Below are positions 45,441 through 56,927 of a stretch of DNA of 64,000 nt, piece by piece. Positions within the stretch are counted from its first letter, which is position 1. The number at the start of each line of letters is the position of its first letter. A model generated the notes under the pieces. That model had not been told where the DNA came from and ran no database searches. It saw only the letters and a list, made by a program, of their open reading frames with translations. This stretch comes from Isoetes taiwanensis (taxonomy: Eukaryota > Streptophyta > Lycopodiopsida > Isoetales > Isoetaceae), in the NCBI GenBank assembly GCA_021234155.1, contig JAJEKV010000002.1, positions 7,912,811 to 7,976,810 on the forward strand, written 5' to 3'. Both the position numbers and the translations under genes were made by a program.

Positions 45441-47379
45441 CTTTTAAATAATCATATATCAAATTTTTGATAATTAAAATTGAGGATATATTTATATAAA
45501 TATCATTTCCTTGTTATTTATACGAAAATTCTTATTTTAAATGATTTCGTTTACCCATTTATTATTATTATAATGAAACCTATTTCCAAGGAATTTCTTG
45601 CTTTTAAAAAATTGGATTTACCTCTACATATTCCATAGATATGCGTACTTTTTATCTTATGGGTTATAATAGTATTTTTCCTACTCATTGACTAAAAAGA
45701 GGTGCAATTTGCACAGGAGTCAATGAGTACCTCTCAACTCAAGATGAGTATGCAACATATTAGAAAGAGCAATACTCGAAAAACCAACTCCTAGCAAGAA
45801 TGTTGAAGAAAAACAATTAGTCCTCTATAGTAGGGTGCAATGGAGGAACAAGAGGGTAGGAGAATCATGCACAAGTGCAACAAAGGAAATAGTAGGCCAA
45901 GGAGTCATTATGCCTAGCAGATCTGATCAAAGTACATTAATGATGAAGACTAAAGGGAAGACAATGTGGTATTACAATTTAGGTATTGGAAGACAGAAAT
46001 TTGGAAGGTAAAGGCTTGGGTGACAAGGAATGTTTTTGGTTGTATCCATGGTGGAGTTCACTGCATCATGGCATGGCCTATGAGTAGTGTTCAATTTGTG
46101 GAGGGATTATATTTTTCGGGGCGGTTTGGTAGGGACAATGATTATGTCTTGTCATTGATCCATTGGCGATTGGAACTCTAAACTGGAAGCAAAAGGGAGA
46201 AATGCTCGATTTAGGACATTATCATAAAGGCCAAGTTGATTAGTGGCACCAAGCGGCTGAGACATTATGGTGAAGGTTAGGGGCTCATATTATTGAGTGC
46301 TTATACAATTCTTTACAATAGAGACAATTGGTAGGAAGCAAAGGCCACTTTTCAAAATTTTACTTTGTTGATGAGGAGGAGGACCTACATGTACACAATC
46401 TTGAGGCATGCGCCAGGATGAAAGAGCCCAAGCAGAGAAAAGATACCTTTTAGGCAAGATGGATATGTACAAAAGCATGCGAGACTATCCATGCAATTCC
46501 AACTTCTTCGCTGGCATAATTGGCAAAAAAAAAGCGAGGAGGAGCAGGATTGCTTTACATGGAGGCAATGGTTTGGCCCAGGACCAGCGGCTGGACACCC
46601 AGGCGAGGGGATATTTGAAAATATAATGATTTCAATCACGGAGTCTATGCCACACAAAGCGGAAGGGATGAAGGGAAGTGATTGTTAGAAAGAGTTACCA
46701 TCACATTGCTCAAAAGAGTATTTTGGAAGAGTAAGATTTCCTTGAGGAGGTGAGATTCTTCCTATATCCCAACCTAGCTAGTAGGTTATGGAAGGAAGAA
46801 ACATTTCAATCATGTCACCATAGCAACTGAAACAACTTTGCAGGAGTGCAGTTATGTGCTAGAAGTTAGAGGAAGCTCTTGATAAATTTGTGCAACCTAA
46901 TAGTCAAAGGGGCTGGGATAAAGGGGAGCTATATGGAGGGATACCATGTGGTGACCAGCTATGGTGACACAGATCATGTTTTGTTGGATGTGGAGGACTT
47001 TGTAAAATTTGGGACTGACAACTCTTGTAAAGACATACATGTGAGATGGACCATGCAAAGACTCTTCCCGCACATACCAAAGTCATGTGGAAGATCCTTC
47101 TGAGATCTCAATGGCAGGGCAGCCTTGCGTAGGCGGACTCCAAACCTACTATATGCATTTGGTTTTGTTTGAGTAGTAGTCCAGATTTTTATATTAGGGG
47201 TATGTAGGGTATTTTACGAGAAACTATGAACATGGATACAATAGTCCACCTCAGGAGTTCCATTGCTTGAGGGCTACATAGAGCATTGTTAGATGGGAAA
47301 CCTAACAATATTGAAAGTTGACAAGGCAGGTTTAGAAGCATGAGTCCCAGCTAGACATGTTGGAGCTTCAGCTACATTG
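45441..47379. other. No recognised gene; perhaps upstream parts of a LINE
   Basis: Plus-strand frames at 45966-46178, 46408-46623 and 46879-47100 have no certain homologue. The last contains SYGDTDHVLLDV, loosely like the SDHxP motif near the end of a LINE endonuclease, and lies upstream of a possible L1 C-terminal segment. This is suggestive only. Confidence 0.25.
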
Positions 47380-47860
47380 CTAGACCTCAAGATCTACCCA
47401 AAGGTTTCTCTTGCAACCCGATGTGGTGTGTTAGCCAAGGAATAAGAGCAGTGGATGTTTTCTTTCCTATCCTGCTTAACAGGTACATGGGATATTTGGA
47501 AAGGGATTGATTTAGGGTTTTCTTATGCACGAGGCATACCCATGAGGATGTGGATGGAAATTATTTGCTTAAAATATAGTTTAATATCTTTGAAACTGGC
47601 GGAGATAGTGACCAGCACCTAATGGAAATCTTGCGCCGGGCCACCACTCCAAGCCTGTAAAACTTCTCTCCTTAGAAGAGTGCCGATTGGAAGAAGCTTT
47701 GTGGATGGTTATACATTGGATCTTGAAGGTCATTCCGAGGCCTCTGCAGTTCACTTTTGGGTGAGAGAGATGGGATTCCAATCTTAGATGGGTGGACCTT
47801 CAGAGGTTGGATGGAAGGGAAATATAGAGTAGAGATAGGGAATGGCAAGCCTATAGTACC
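47380..47860 (+). pseudogene. Possible C-terminal fragment of an L1-type LINE ORF2
   Basis: A frame near 47480-47580 reads like GFSYARGIPMRMWMEIICLKYS, resembling the LW..VLxxKY part that follows RT in plant L1 elements. YRVEIGNGKPIV at 47823-47858 resembles the WxVGNGxxIxxW motif further downstream in the same proteins. The spacing is reasonable and both are on the plus strand, but each match is short. Confidence 0.35.
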
Positions 47861-48701
47861 TCGAGTCAGCCAAAGCTCTAAAACCTCACTGAAGAGTAGA
47901 GCAATTAGGATTGACTAGGGAAGGGAATCCGGGACTATATAAGCATTGCTTAAAACCAATCAGGATGGCACCAGCAGGTACTTGTAGTGAAACTACTTTG
48001 GAAGAAGGTGATTAACATTGGGAGATAGACACATCCTCGGATTAATTGAAGAAGGGTGGTTGCCACAAACTAGGTGGAAGACCTTGCTTGAGTCTTGAGG
48101 ATGTTATTAAACCAGCTGTAAAGTAGCATTAAGCTGTACTTCTCCCTCCTCCTTTTGACAAATATATGTTAGTCCTAAGAACAGTGACCCAGAGTTTTAG
48201 GCATGGATGCTTATAGAACCTTCTAGCTTGACTTGGAATGCCGCAATTTATGGTAGTGAAGCGGTGATTTAGATACATATTGATGTAGTTGGGGTTCACT
48301 ATCTCGATGTGTTGCAAAGAAGAGTAATATGCTTCAACCGTATGGGTGGAATGGTAATTATCCAGTGCATCAGTTGACCAATGTATCGGATAAAGAAAGG
48401 TACAAGTTATTGGACAAAGGATGGAGGAGAATCCAAGGTGATCACGATCTTTGGCTGAACTATGAAAGATATTTTATGCTCATGGACTCCAAGAGCACTC
48501 TTCGACTAGAAATCGAGAATTACGTACGCAGGGATGTAGGGAAGAAGGCTAGCAGTATCATTGGGAGTGCTTGAAGAAATTGAATAACTATATAAAATTT
48601 TTATTATCCGTTTTTGCCAGTATGTAGTCTTTATCTTGCTTGAAATGTGGCTATTTGTAATAGCATGATATTAATGCGTTTTCATAATTTTGAGGTGGGA
48701 A
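47861..48701 (+). other. Unassigned sequence ending in a polypurine tract
   Basis: An 81-codon frame at 48329-48571 (contains DKERYKLLDKGWRRIQGDHD) has a protein-like composition, but I do not recognise it. TGAGGTGGGAA at 48691-48701 abuts an X-family LTR and matches the candidate polypurine tract at 19171-19182. So the 3' end of the interior of an X-like element should lie here. Confidence 0.4.
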
Positions 48702-50196
48702 TGTGTAGATTTGAATATGCTACTAGAAACATGCAATATGAAATTTGTCCCAAAATTAAAGACATAATCCCAATTTAATTGTGAATGATGGTTTAAACCT
48801 AATCCCTAGACCTCTTTTCCTGTACGACACCTGGAGACCTTCTTAAAATTTTCGAAACTCCGTTTGGCGTCATTTCTCAGCGTAGCGCCAGCCTGAGTGG
48901 CTGGCCCAGTGCGTGCGATCTTGGAGGTGGCCAGCCACCCATTTCCTTTCGAGGACCATGGAGCCCAGCGGGAATGGGAGGGAGCAGGGGGTGGCCCCAG
49001 AGTGAAGTACTCTTAGTAAGTTCATTTGGGAGATTAGCACTCGGATAGGTGGTATTCCGATATCTAGAGTAGAGCCATCCTTAGAACCCTCATTCAACAT
49101 CTTGAACCCTAATCAAGTAATCTAAGCTACATAGATTAGATATATATGATTGGAGTTAGATCTTCTGTCCTGATAATTATCATGATATGATATGATGTTA
49201 TGTGATGTTAGTTGATCCGTTTGCTCACTTGTATTAGGAAGGGGGTAGAGACCTAGTAGCCTTACTTAAATGCTCTAGTTAGACCCTTTAGTTCCTATTA
49301 TTATGCGGCTTGTGCGTAGGAACCTGCAAGGCTGACCAGGGGCTATGATGTGACTCGGCCACTACATAGCGGGGCTAGAGGAATCTGGGAGGGTCCCACT
49401 GTTGAAGCGTGGCTCATGAGGACCCCCGCCGTGGAAACTAGGTTTATGCTTGGTCATAAGTGTGGACCGGAGCATGGAGTCAGGCACCTCACAGGGTAAT
49501 GGTGTTGCCACTGCCTCTCAGAGTTGTAGGTGTTAGCTTTGGCTCTCTTGTTTTTGCAGGATTAAGTGGGGCCAGATAAAATTGTATGCTTGAGGAATTC
49601 TCCTAGCGGTCAAGTGGAACCTCTAGACCGGGAGGAGGATGGAACCCTACACCTTTTCGGCGGACCCGGGGATGCAATCTGGAGTAGTCTCGATGGGTGA
49701 TACCATGAGATTGCATATGGGAAGGCTAGAGTCATGCGAGGCCGATCAGCCCATGCAAGATGCATACTGAGGAGAAGTGAGGATGGAGTAGTCAACCCCT
49801 AGCCATTATCTATAATTCGGCCCGCCATTTGTGGCTTCGGATGCTGCTCTATCTTGAGGCCTGGCAAGTAAAACACCTCCCCATGAGTAAGGAGCCTTGG
49901 GTAGGGGCTCTCATGTGGCATATATTTATCTCTGTTGTAGCTAATGGATATGTGGATGGCCACTGTAGGGTGACCTTGGTTATATTATTATTACTGGATT
50001 GGCGTTATTTATGCTTCCAGCATGATAGGCCCATATAGGGAAGAGGCATGAGACACCTTTGTGTCAACCCACTAAAGTGCCACTGAGTCACAAGGATAGG
50101 CGGAGGCATGTGTCTGCGTCCCGAGAGGAAGGGTGGGATGGGGATTTCCTGAGGTGTATAGTAGGAGCCTGCGTATATTTTGTAGGGACGTCCACA
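48702..50196 (+). mobile_element. Third LTR of family X (3' or solo LTR), plus orientation
   Basis: Starts TGTGTAGA after a polypurine tract and ends TGTAGGGACGTCCACA (50181-50196), matching the minus-strand LTR end GTAGGGACGCCA of the left X copy. Interior landmarks in order, compared with the minus strand of 17571-19170, are CTTGTATTAGGAAGGGGGTA (49229) then GAGACC, GGATGGAGTAG..AACCC..TAGCCAT (49781), and CCTTGGGTAGG (49887) followed by CTCATGTGG. Divergence is greater than between the two nested copies. No second LTR was found within reach, so it may be a solo LTR or an element truncated on its left side. Confidence 0.65.
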
Positions 50197-50770
50197 GTAA
50201 TTGCTCCAGGCTGATGTTCTTGGTTGACCAGGAACTATATGGCAGCCATATCCTAATAAAATAATCCTAACGAGGCCTGATAGGGAGTGGAATGACAATT
50301 TCCACCATGGAACCTCAAAAATAGGGAAAATTTTTTTCCTAGGCCAGTACAGATTAAAGTAAGAATAGGCTAAGTTGTTAGATGGGGAAAAGGAGCCAGT
50401 CAAATTAGCATTACAAATAAAGTTGGATGGAAATTGCATCAGCATGGAATTTCACCTTAGATAGGTCGAAGAATCATCCCAATCCAAGGACCGAACGAAG
50501 AAAATGGCGCAAATTCATAGTGACACTTCAAACCATTAAGAAAATTCAGGAATTCATGGTATAATATAGCATTAACCATATAATATATAATTTATAATAT
50601 GGCCGATAAAGGGGCAGGTTAAAAGGGATTCATATATGCTTATTTCTATATTTTAGAATGTACCGTGTAGGCACAAAAGGTACAAGAAGGCGAGAGTCTT
50701 TGGCTATACATTGCATTTAGCCAGCATCTCGATTCTTCTAGAAGAGCATATAGTTTCATCTTTGTGCGCA

Positions 50771-50778
50771 TATATAAA
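50771..50778 (+). promoter_or_regulatory. TATA box-like element
   Basis: TATATAAA followed by GTATAAAGGGGCCTT, similar in context to the TATA box at 34508. No coding start with known homology follows. Confidence 0.35.
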
Positions 50779-51775
50779 GTATAAAGGGGCCTTAAAGCGT
50801 GGCGTCTATTTATTCGTTCTACAAATTTGACTGTTACCTTGGCGTAGTGATTGATCTAAGCCTCTCTCATTTGTATTTTTTCTTATCCTAAGTTTGTCCT
50901 TCCTGTTAAAGGATAGATTTTCAGAGAGGTACATCTTTGGGTTTTCCTTGGAGCAATTAACGGTATTGCTTCGAGCAATTAAAACCCGGCCATGGCGATT
51001 GCTGATTTCCTGACTCCAGTTATGTTACGTACCTTAAGCTCTTACTGCATCCCCGGCTGGGAATTGGGTTTCTTCATGAAGGTCACAGGTAGCGAAGGAA
51101 GAGGCTACCATCCAGATACTACGAGATCGAATCTTGAATCTGAATACCATGGTTTGAGTAAGGGGCATTCAGTTAGAAGCGGGGATTATGAGCTAGGAAA
51201 ACCCCGGATTAGAGGGAGAGTAGAAGCGAGAAAATAAAGTGGAGGCCCGGATAGCAGGCATGATAGCGACATCAAGGCAGACCCATTAGACCCGCAATCG
51301 GCATCGCTGGCTCTACCAGGTAAGTAATTGGGAAGAGATACATCTTGGCAAATGACATCATAACCTTCCATCTTTGCCAAGGAAAGAAGAGACTTAGAGA
51401 TAGAAGCGAGCTGTTGAAACGGTTGCGAAAGAGCAGTAAAGTGACCCATCCTACTCCTATCAAAAGTCAAGAAATAGTGGAAAGACACTCCCTCTGTGGG
51501 AGATGATGCTGAACGCGGCTTACGAACAAATAAGGAGATGTAAATTCGCGGTGACGATCATTCCAGGAGGAAGAATTCAGGAATTCAAAGCAGGTTATAC
51601 AAATCAGGGAGGGGGGCCCCAAGCTCTGGCAGAATGGATTCGATCAAGGAGCATCACGGGGCATCCATTAGCATCAACCTAGAAGCGCCAACCACCCATG
51701 TGGAGACCATGAAGACCTCTTGGCACTAAGGCGTCTCACGGTGGAAGCGGCCTCCAAAGGAAGGCCACGAGGTTA

Positions 51776-52030
51776 GAGACCATAGGAAAGGGAGTAAGGC
51801 ACTTTCAGTGGCCCTCTGGTCCTCACGTGCTTAGATGATAGATTTTCCATAAGGAGTTCAGCCGGGGAGAGGAATGCAGCAAACTCCTCATAGCGGCTCT
51901 CTCGCGGCCGGGCAGGCAGCCACCGCGGATCCGCATCATTCTCTTCAAAGAGATCCGTGGTACTCCATAGCCTACCGACTTCCGGGAGCCGCTTGAGAGG
52001 CGCACCATTGAAGTAGATTTGTTGCTGCAA
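51776..52030 (-). CDS. Hypothetical ORF, 85 codons
   Basis: The frame begins MQQQIYFNGAPLKR and contains a charged stretch DADPRWLPARPRESRYEEF. Base composition is GC-rich, unlike the AT-rich surroundings, and the composition looks protein-like, not random. I do not recognise the family. No promoter or further exon could be tied to it. It may equally be a fragment of a transposon protein or a chance frame. Confidence 0.2.
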
Positions 52031-54401
52031 CGGCCTGCGGGCTCTGCACCTCAGTAAACAAGGCGTGAGTGGATCTTCCTAGAAACATCTCTGCGCAATG
52101 TAAAGGCCTTGACTTGGGGCGTGAAGAACTTCTTCAAATCAATGAAGGGTTCGAAGATGAACACTTTTGCTTTCACATATCATTTACAAATGTATAAAAT
52201 ACCCTCGATTCCATGTATTACCATATACTTTTTATGTAATGTATAACTTTACGTATATTAGTACACAACATCTTTAACTTATAAGTTAGATTTTGACATG
52301 ATTTTTATACCTATAATAATTGGCTTGTAAATAGGTTGAATAATGTATAACCTAAGTAACAACATTATTGGCCAATACTTGCAGCCGGGAACAACAGTTC
52401 CAAGTCTCGAGGCCAAGGCCGAAGCAGCACAGTGGCAACCTAAAGACTTATTAGGCGGGAACCACGGCGCGTAGACAAGACATGACGGTTAAACGATAAA
52501 TGCAAAGGTTGAAACCGGATAGGGGAATCAGGATAAAGCGATTACTCTGATGCGAGCAGCACCACTAATGCATACTCAAGAGTATGAGCCTCCGCACCTC
52601 CGTAGGAGTGATGATGAGGACTCCCGGTAGGAAAGGAGAAAAATCCAATTTCTTGAGAAGGCAGAAGGAAAGAAGAAGCGGGGAGAATTCATGCAGCTGA
52701 CTCTAAGCGGTCCGGAGACCTCCGGACAATGGATCCAGCTGATAGTTCGATAGTGAATCAAGGCCTTATCGCGAGAAGAAACAAGAGCGAGAAAGGCGGG
52801 GCATTTGAGAGGCAGGCGGGTGCAATGAGCAATGCTCACGGAGAGAATGAAAGTTAGAATAGGTTCAAGTAAGACGAGGTCAGGTATGGAGGCGGAAGCA
52901 TGGGTTTGGATGAGGATGGAAGGAATTGAGCTCATATGAAATGAAGGATAAGGACATAGAGTAAGGTAGACAGCGGCAAACCAGTAGGGCGGCCGGAATA
53001 TGATGGAAAGGGATCACATAAAGGATTCAACAAAATTTGAGGAGAAGAGCAAGCTGGGTTTAGGGCTTTGGCAAGGCATTCCGTAAGCACTATATCCGAG
53101 ATCCACACGGCCGGATACAGCGATTCGATAGGTTGGACCAGGGTAATTTGCTCAGTCAGCTAAGTATCACGGAAAGGATTCAGGTTGAGACTAAATGTTC
53201 CAAGGATACTTGAGAAAGGCAAGCCCGAGTAGATGCGTTATAATGAGGCCTCAAGCGGCAACATCAAAGGCTAGTAAGGGGCAATCAACCCCAAAAGCAG
53301 TTGGGAAGGAGATAAAACCTCAGCTTAGAAGAGGCGCAGTGACCCCAACACAAAGAAACAACTTCATACAAAGGAAAGGCCTTTGAGGCAATATCAAACT
53401 AGGCGGGCTGACCTCCTGGCGGGCGATTACCAAGGAAAGAAAAGCTCAGTCTTTTGGAAGTACCCAAATACAGGAAGGATCCAGGAGGCAAGTCAATTAA
53501 ATTTCTCTAGAGCGGCATCCCAAAGGGAGAAAGGCAGGGGTACATGAGGAGAAATTGTGTTTCGATTACTTCCGGCCGGAGACACCAGGCGCACAATTGC
53601 GCCAAATCCATACTTAGGCTGGCACTAAATTTGAACTTGCGATTAGGAATCACCGGCTAAGGAGATGAAGAAGAAAGCGATAGCAGGGAACCCCAAGTCT
53701 TTATAGAAGGTAGGTATAAAATTTGTGCAGCCGGTATTCGAGAGGTTAAGAATCGATCTCTGATGGCTCGGCGGAAGGATTATAGATAGCAAATAATACA
53801 TATATAGTCTTGATAGGCCGCGAATGGATTCCCACAACTTGCCTCTCAAGGCTTTAACCTTCTCATGAAGAATAAGATCTTGAAGTCAAGCCAAGGCCGG
53901 TCGGCTGTAAGCGGCGGCACTAGTAGCCACACTAAGGGGAGGAGAATCAATTTTGGCATAGATCTTAGTGGAAACAAATGGCGATGGGGCGAAGTCATAG
54001 ACATTGGGAAATATAGCCCTCATAGTAGGAATGGAGTTCCTAAGGCTAGCAAAAGCTATGATAGATTACTATACGCTGAAATCTCTATAACTGGCCGGGC
54101 AGCAATTGAGTACAAAAGGTAGAAGGTAACTTCCAGCTATGCAATGTATCTCTATATAGAAGCGATTGAGAAAAGCATAATAAAGCGAGGGGTGGATTAC
54201 ATCTTTGCCTGCCAGGGGGCTAAGGAGCAATTGGCCTTAAGTAAAGCAAGAGTAGAGTTAAGTGATTGGAGAGTCTAGTTTTCGAATTGGTGGCACATCC
54301 TCGCGGATTCATTAAAATTTGAGAGAGTAATGGCCAAGAAAATGTGACAAGGGAGTCCTGGGAATCTTTATATAAGCGACATCATATTTGCAATCTTATC
54401 T

Positions 54402-56927
54402 TATATTATAATGTTTTCTTGTAATTCTGATTTGGATTCAGCCCTAGATCAATGAAAAAAATGACTTAATAAGGTCCAGAAGGTCCACGAGTAAAGGCAT
54501 CAGTTAGAAGTTTAGGGCTATTCCGGCTTCCGAGAAGACAAAGGCACGGCGAATAGTCGCCGTGACGTCGTTTAGTTGGTTTACGGTTTTGATTGAGTCG
54601 GGTTTTTTTTCCTGGCTCAGCCCATGGCGGATCAGTACGCCCTAAATTAAAGGTAAAGGAAGAAGGAAGCTGTGAGCTCGATCATTTTATACCATGGTTT
54701 GGCACTTTCGGCAAATGTCTCGAACTTGCATTTAGGGATGCCATAGTTTTGAGTTATAATTTTCTGCGGTAACATTTTGTTAGGCACAGCTATGGCTTGC
54801 AAACCCTAGGCGAGCTTTGCGAAATCCAGCATAGCCCACGGTGACCTCTTGGCAATGCTTAGCATCTACGCCAGCCCACGAGATAGAAGCCCGGAAGCAT
54901 AAACCCAAAATCGATATAGCGGATAGTGATGCGAGTTGCACAGCAAAACATTCAAAGATCCGATATTCAAGGAATTGGTGGCCAATTTCTATAGAATATA
55001 AGTTGTTTAAAAAGCTTTCATCATAGAGATACTAGAATGGTAGTAGAGGAAGTTTTATATTTAAGTTCTACTCTGGTACCATTTACTTAGCAAAGAGATT
55101 TTGATATGGAAGGATCTATTTACAAATTTAAGCGGAACATCTTCTTAAAGTTAATGGCACTGCTTAACTTCCTTATGTCCATTATGCGAAGAGATATTTA
55201 TTACCGTTGCTCGTCATATGCTATAGTATTTTTGATACATTGGAATTTCAAATCTTTATTTGTAGATTCCTTGGGGAGATCAATTCACACATTATAATAG
55301 GAGGCGATTGTGATCTAGTGCTTGATTATACACGGACAAGGTGGACTGTGAGCAAACATGGCTGCATAATTGAGAAGGAAATGGGACATGCATTTTCTCA
55401 ATTAAATTGATCTTGCATCTTAATTTACTGACTGTGAAGCTTTAGAGAAAGTCTTTTGAAGCGTGAGCCCCTTTGTGATAAGCAGAAAAAGCGTTGGCTT
55501 TGGCGGGCCTTTGGTAATAAACAACTTTATTCTGAGAAGCATCACAGTCTTGAATTTGTGATTATGGATTCTAGCCTCTTAAGTTAAATAATTAGGAACA
55601 CTGTTGGGACCTGCATTGAAGCGATTATTGCCATTTTATATGCAGATCTTGGGTACTTTCGATATTGCGATTTTTTAGATCTGAGGTCTTAATCTTAAAA
55701 CATATATACTTCTAAGGGTATGGGAAAAGTATTTGTGGGATGATATACACCGATTACGATAAGCGCATTTGCTTATGATACATGCGGTCTACTTGTGTGG
55801 GAGTTGCTTTTTGTGTATTCTAAGCTTGCAATTCCAACTTGAAGCGTGTTTTTTCATACATGTGTTTTTCATTCTGAGGGATTTACTGGGAAGGAATTTC
55901 TTCCACATGCATTGGAATGGGATGACAAAAAATATTTTCTCTATTAAAGCATGAACTTAGGCTATTCAGCAAAATTTATATCAAAAGATAAGATTTAATC
56001 TATGAATGTGTACTTGCAAAGCTAGTTTTAAATTTGAATATGTACTTACATAATAGAATAAAATTTGTTAATGCCTTTAAAATCCATGAGTAGGTATTTG
56101 TATTTATTCAAATTAGGAATTTTTATCCCATTGCTAAGACCATAGAGATTTATCTACATCCAGCTCTCAATATACGAGATTTTCTTGATATAGAGCAATA
56201 TAGGCAAATCTTTATTTACCTGGAAATGTATATGAATATTAACTTAAGTACATTAATAGAAACAAGTTATATGATTCTTTCTACATATCTTAACGATAAA
56301 TAACTTTTGAACATTTACCTTTTAAAAATTTAAACATTTTCCTTAATTTTAGAAGCCATTTGAAACGTTTTGTCAAGAGTTGAACATTTACTTTTAGAAG
56401 CCCCGAAAATTTGCAGCGACATATATTTGAAACATTTATCATGTAGGCAGTAGATACATATTATAAATTGACTAGTTAATGGGTAGATTACACTTAGCTC
56501 GATAATCTAGTAGTAGATCTAAGAAAAAAAGTAATACATTTTATCCCTATACAACACCATTATGATTATAAGTTACCATATCAAATAGACTAAAGTAATA
56601 CTTATAGATTTAAAATAGTACAATTAGGACTTAAGCAAAGGAGAATATTGCGATTATCACCATGATGCATTTGCGGAGCGTTGGTGACTAGATAAAGGGA
56701 CTTAAGAAAGGAGAATATTTAACTGTATCTATGATACATTTGAAATGTTGCTGGCTAGATTAGAAGGTTGTTAAAAATCCTTTAATAATATGAGTGGATT
56801 CTTATTAGTGATTGGTAAAGCTCAAATTGGGCATAAAGGCAGGTAGCTAATTTAGACCTTGAAGTAATATTGATAGCTTATTACTTATAGTTTTAGCTTA
56901 TACGTAGCCTTTGGCTGCAGGTCCTAG
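54402..56927 (+). repeat. 2.5-kb tandem duplication, unit 1
   Basis: Unit 1 aligns collinearly with 56928-59370. Shared landmarks are TATTATAATGTTTT (54404), CCCTAGATCAATG (54442), CACGAGTAAAGGCATC (54488), ATGGCGG (54624), CTTGCATTTAGGGATGCC (54725), CAAGGAATTGGTGGCCAATT (54969), CATGCATTTTCTC (55388) and GTACTTTCGATATTGCG (55653). The copies differ by many short indels. The first 600 bases are relatively GC-rich and gene-like; the last 1 kb is AT-rich. A short exon-like ATG with a GTAAAG donor-like site at 54653 is seen. No protein family is recognised. Confidence 0.85.

Larger units (their letters stand above)
50197..54401. other. No recognised gene
   Basis: Several frames exist on the minus strand: 50008-50445 (146 codons, overlapping the LTR end), 51776-52030 and 52579-52935. 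The 51776-52030 frame (85 codons) has a protein-like, charged composition, but no family is recognised. A TATATAAA at 50771-50778 followed by a GGGGCCTT-containing stretch and a T-rich run looks like an LTR or gene promoter on the plus strand. The rest is purine-rich on the plus strand, as in many decayed retroelements. Confidence 0.3.

Noticed and set aside
53646-54350. Possible reverse transcriptase similarity on the minus strand
   Set aside because: The frames contain LGFP-like words, but none of the conserved RT motifs follow in order.
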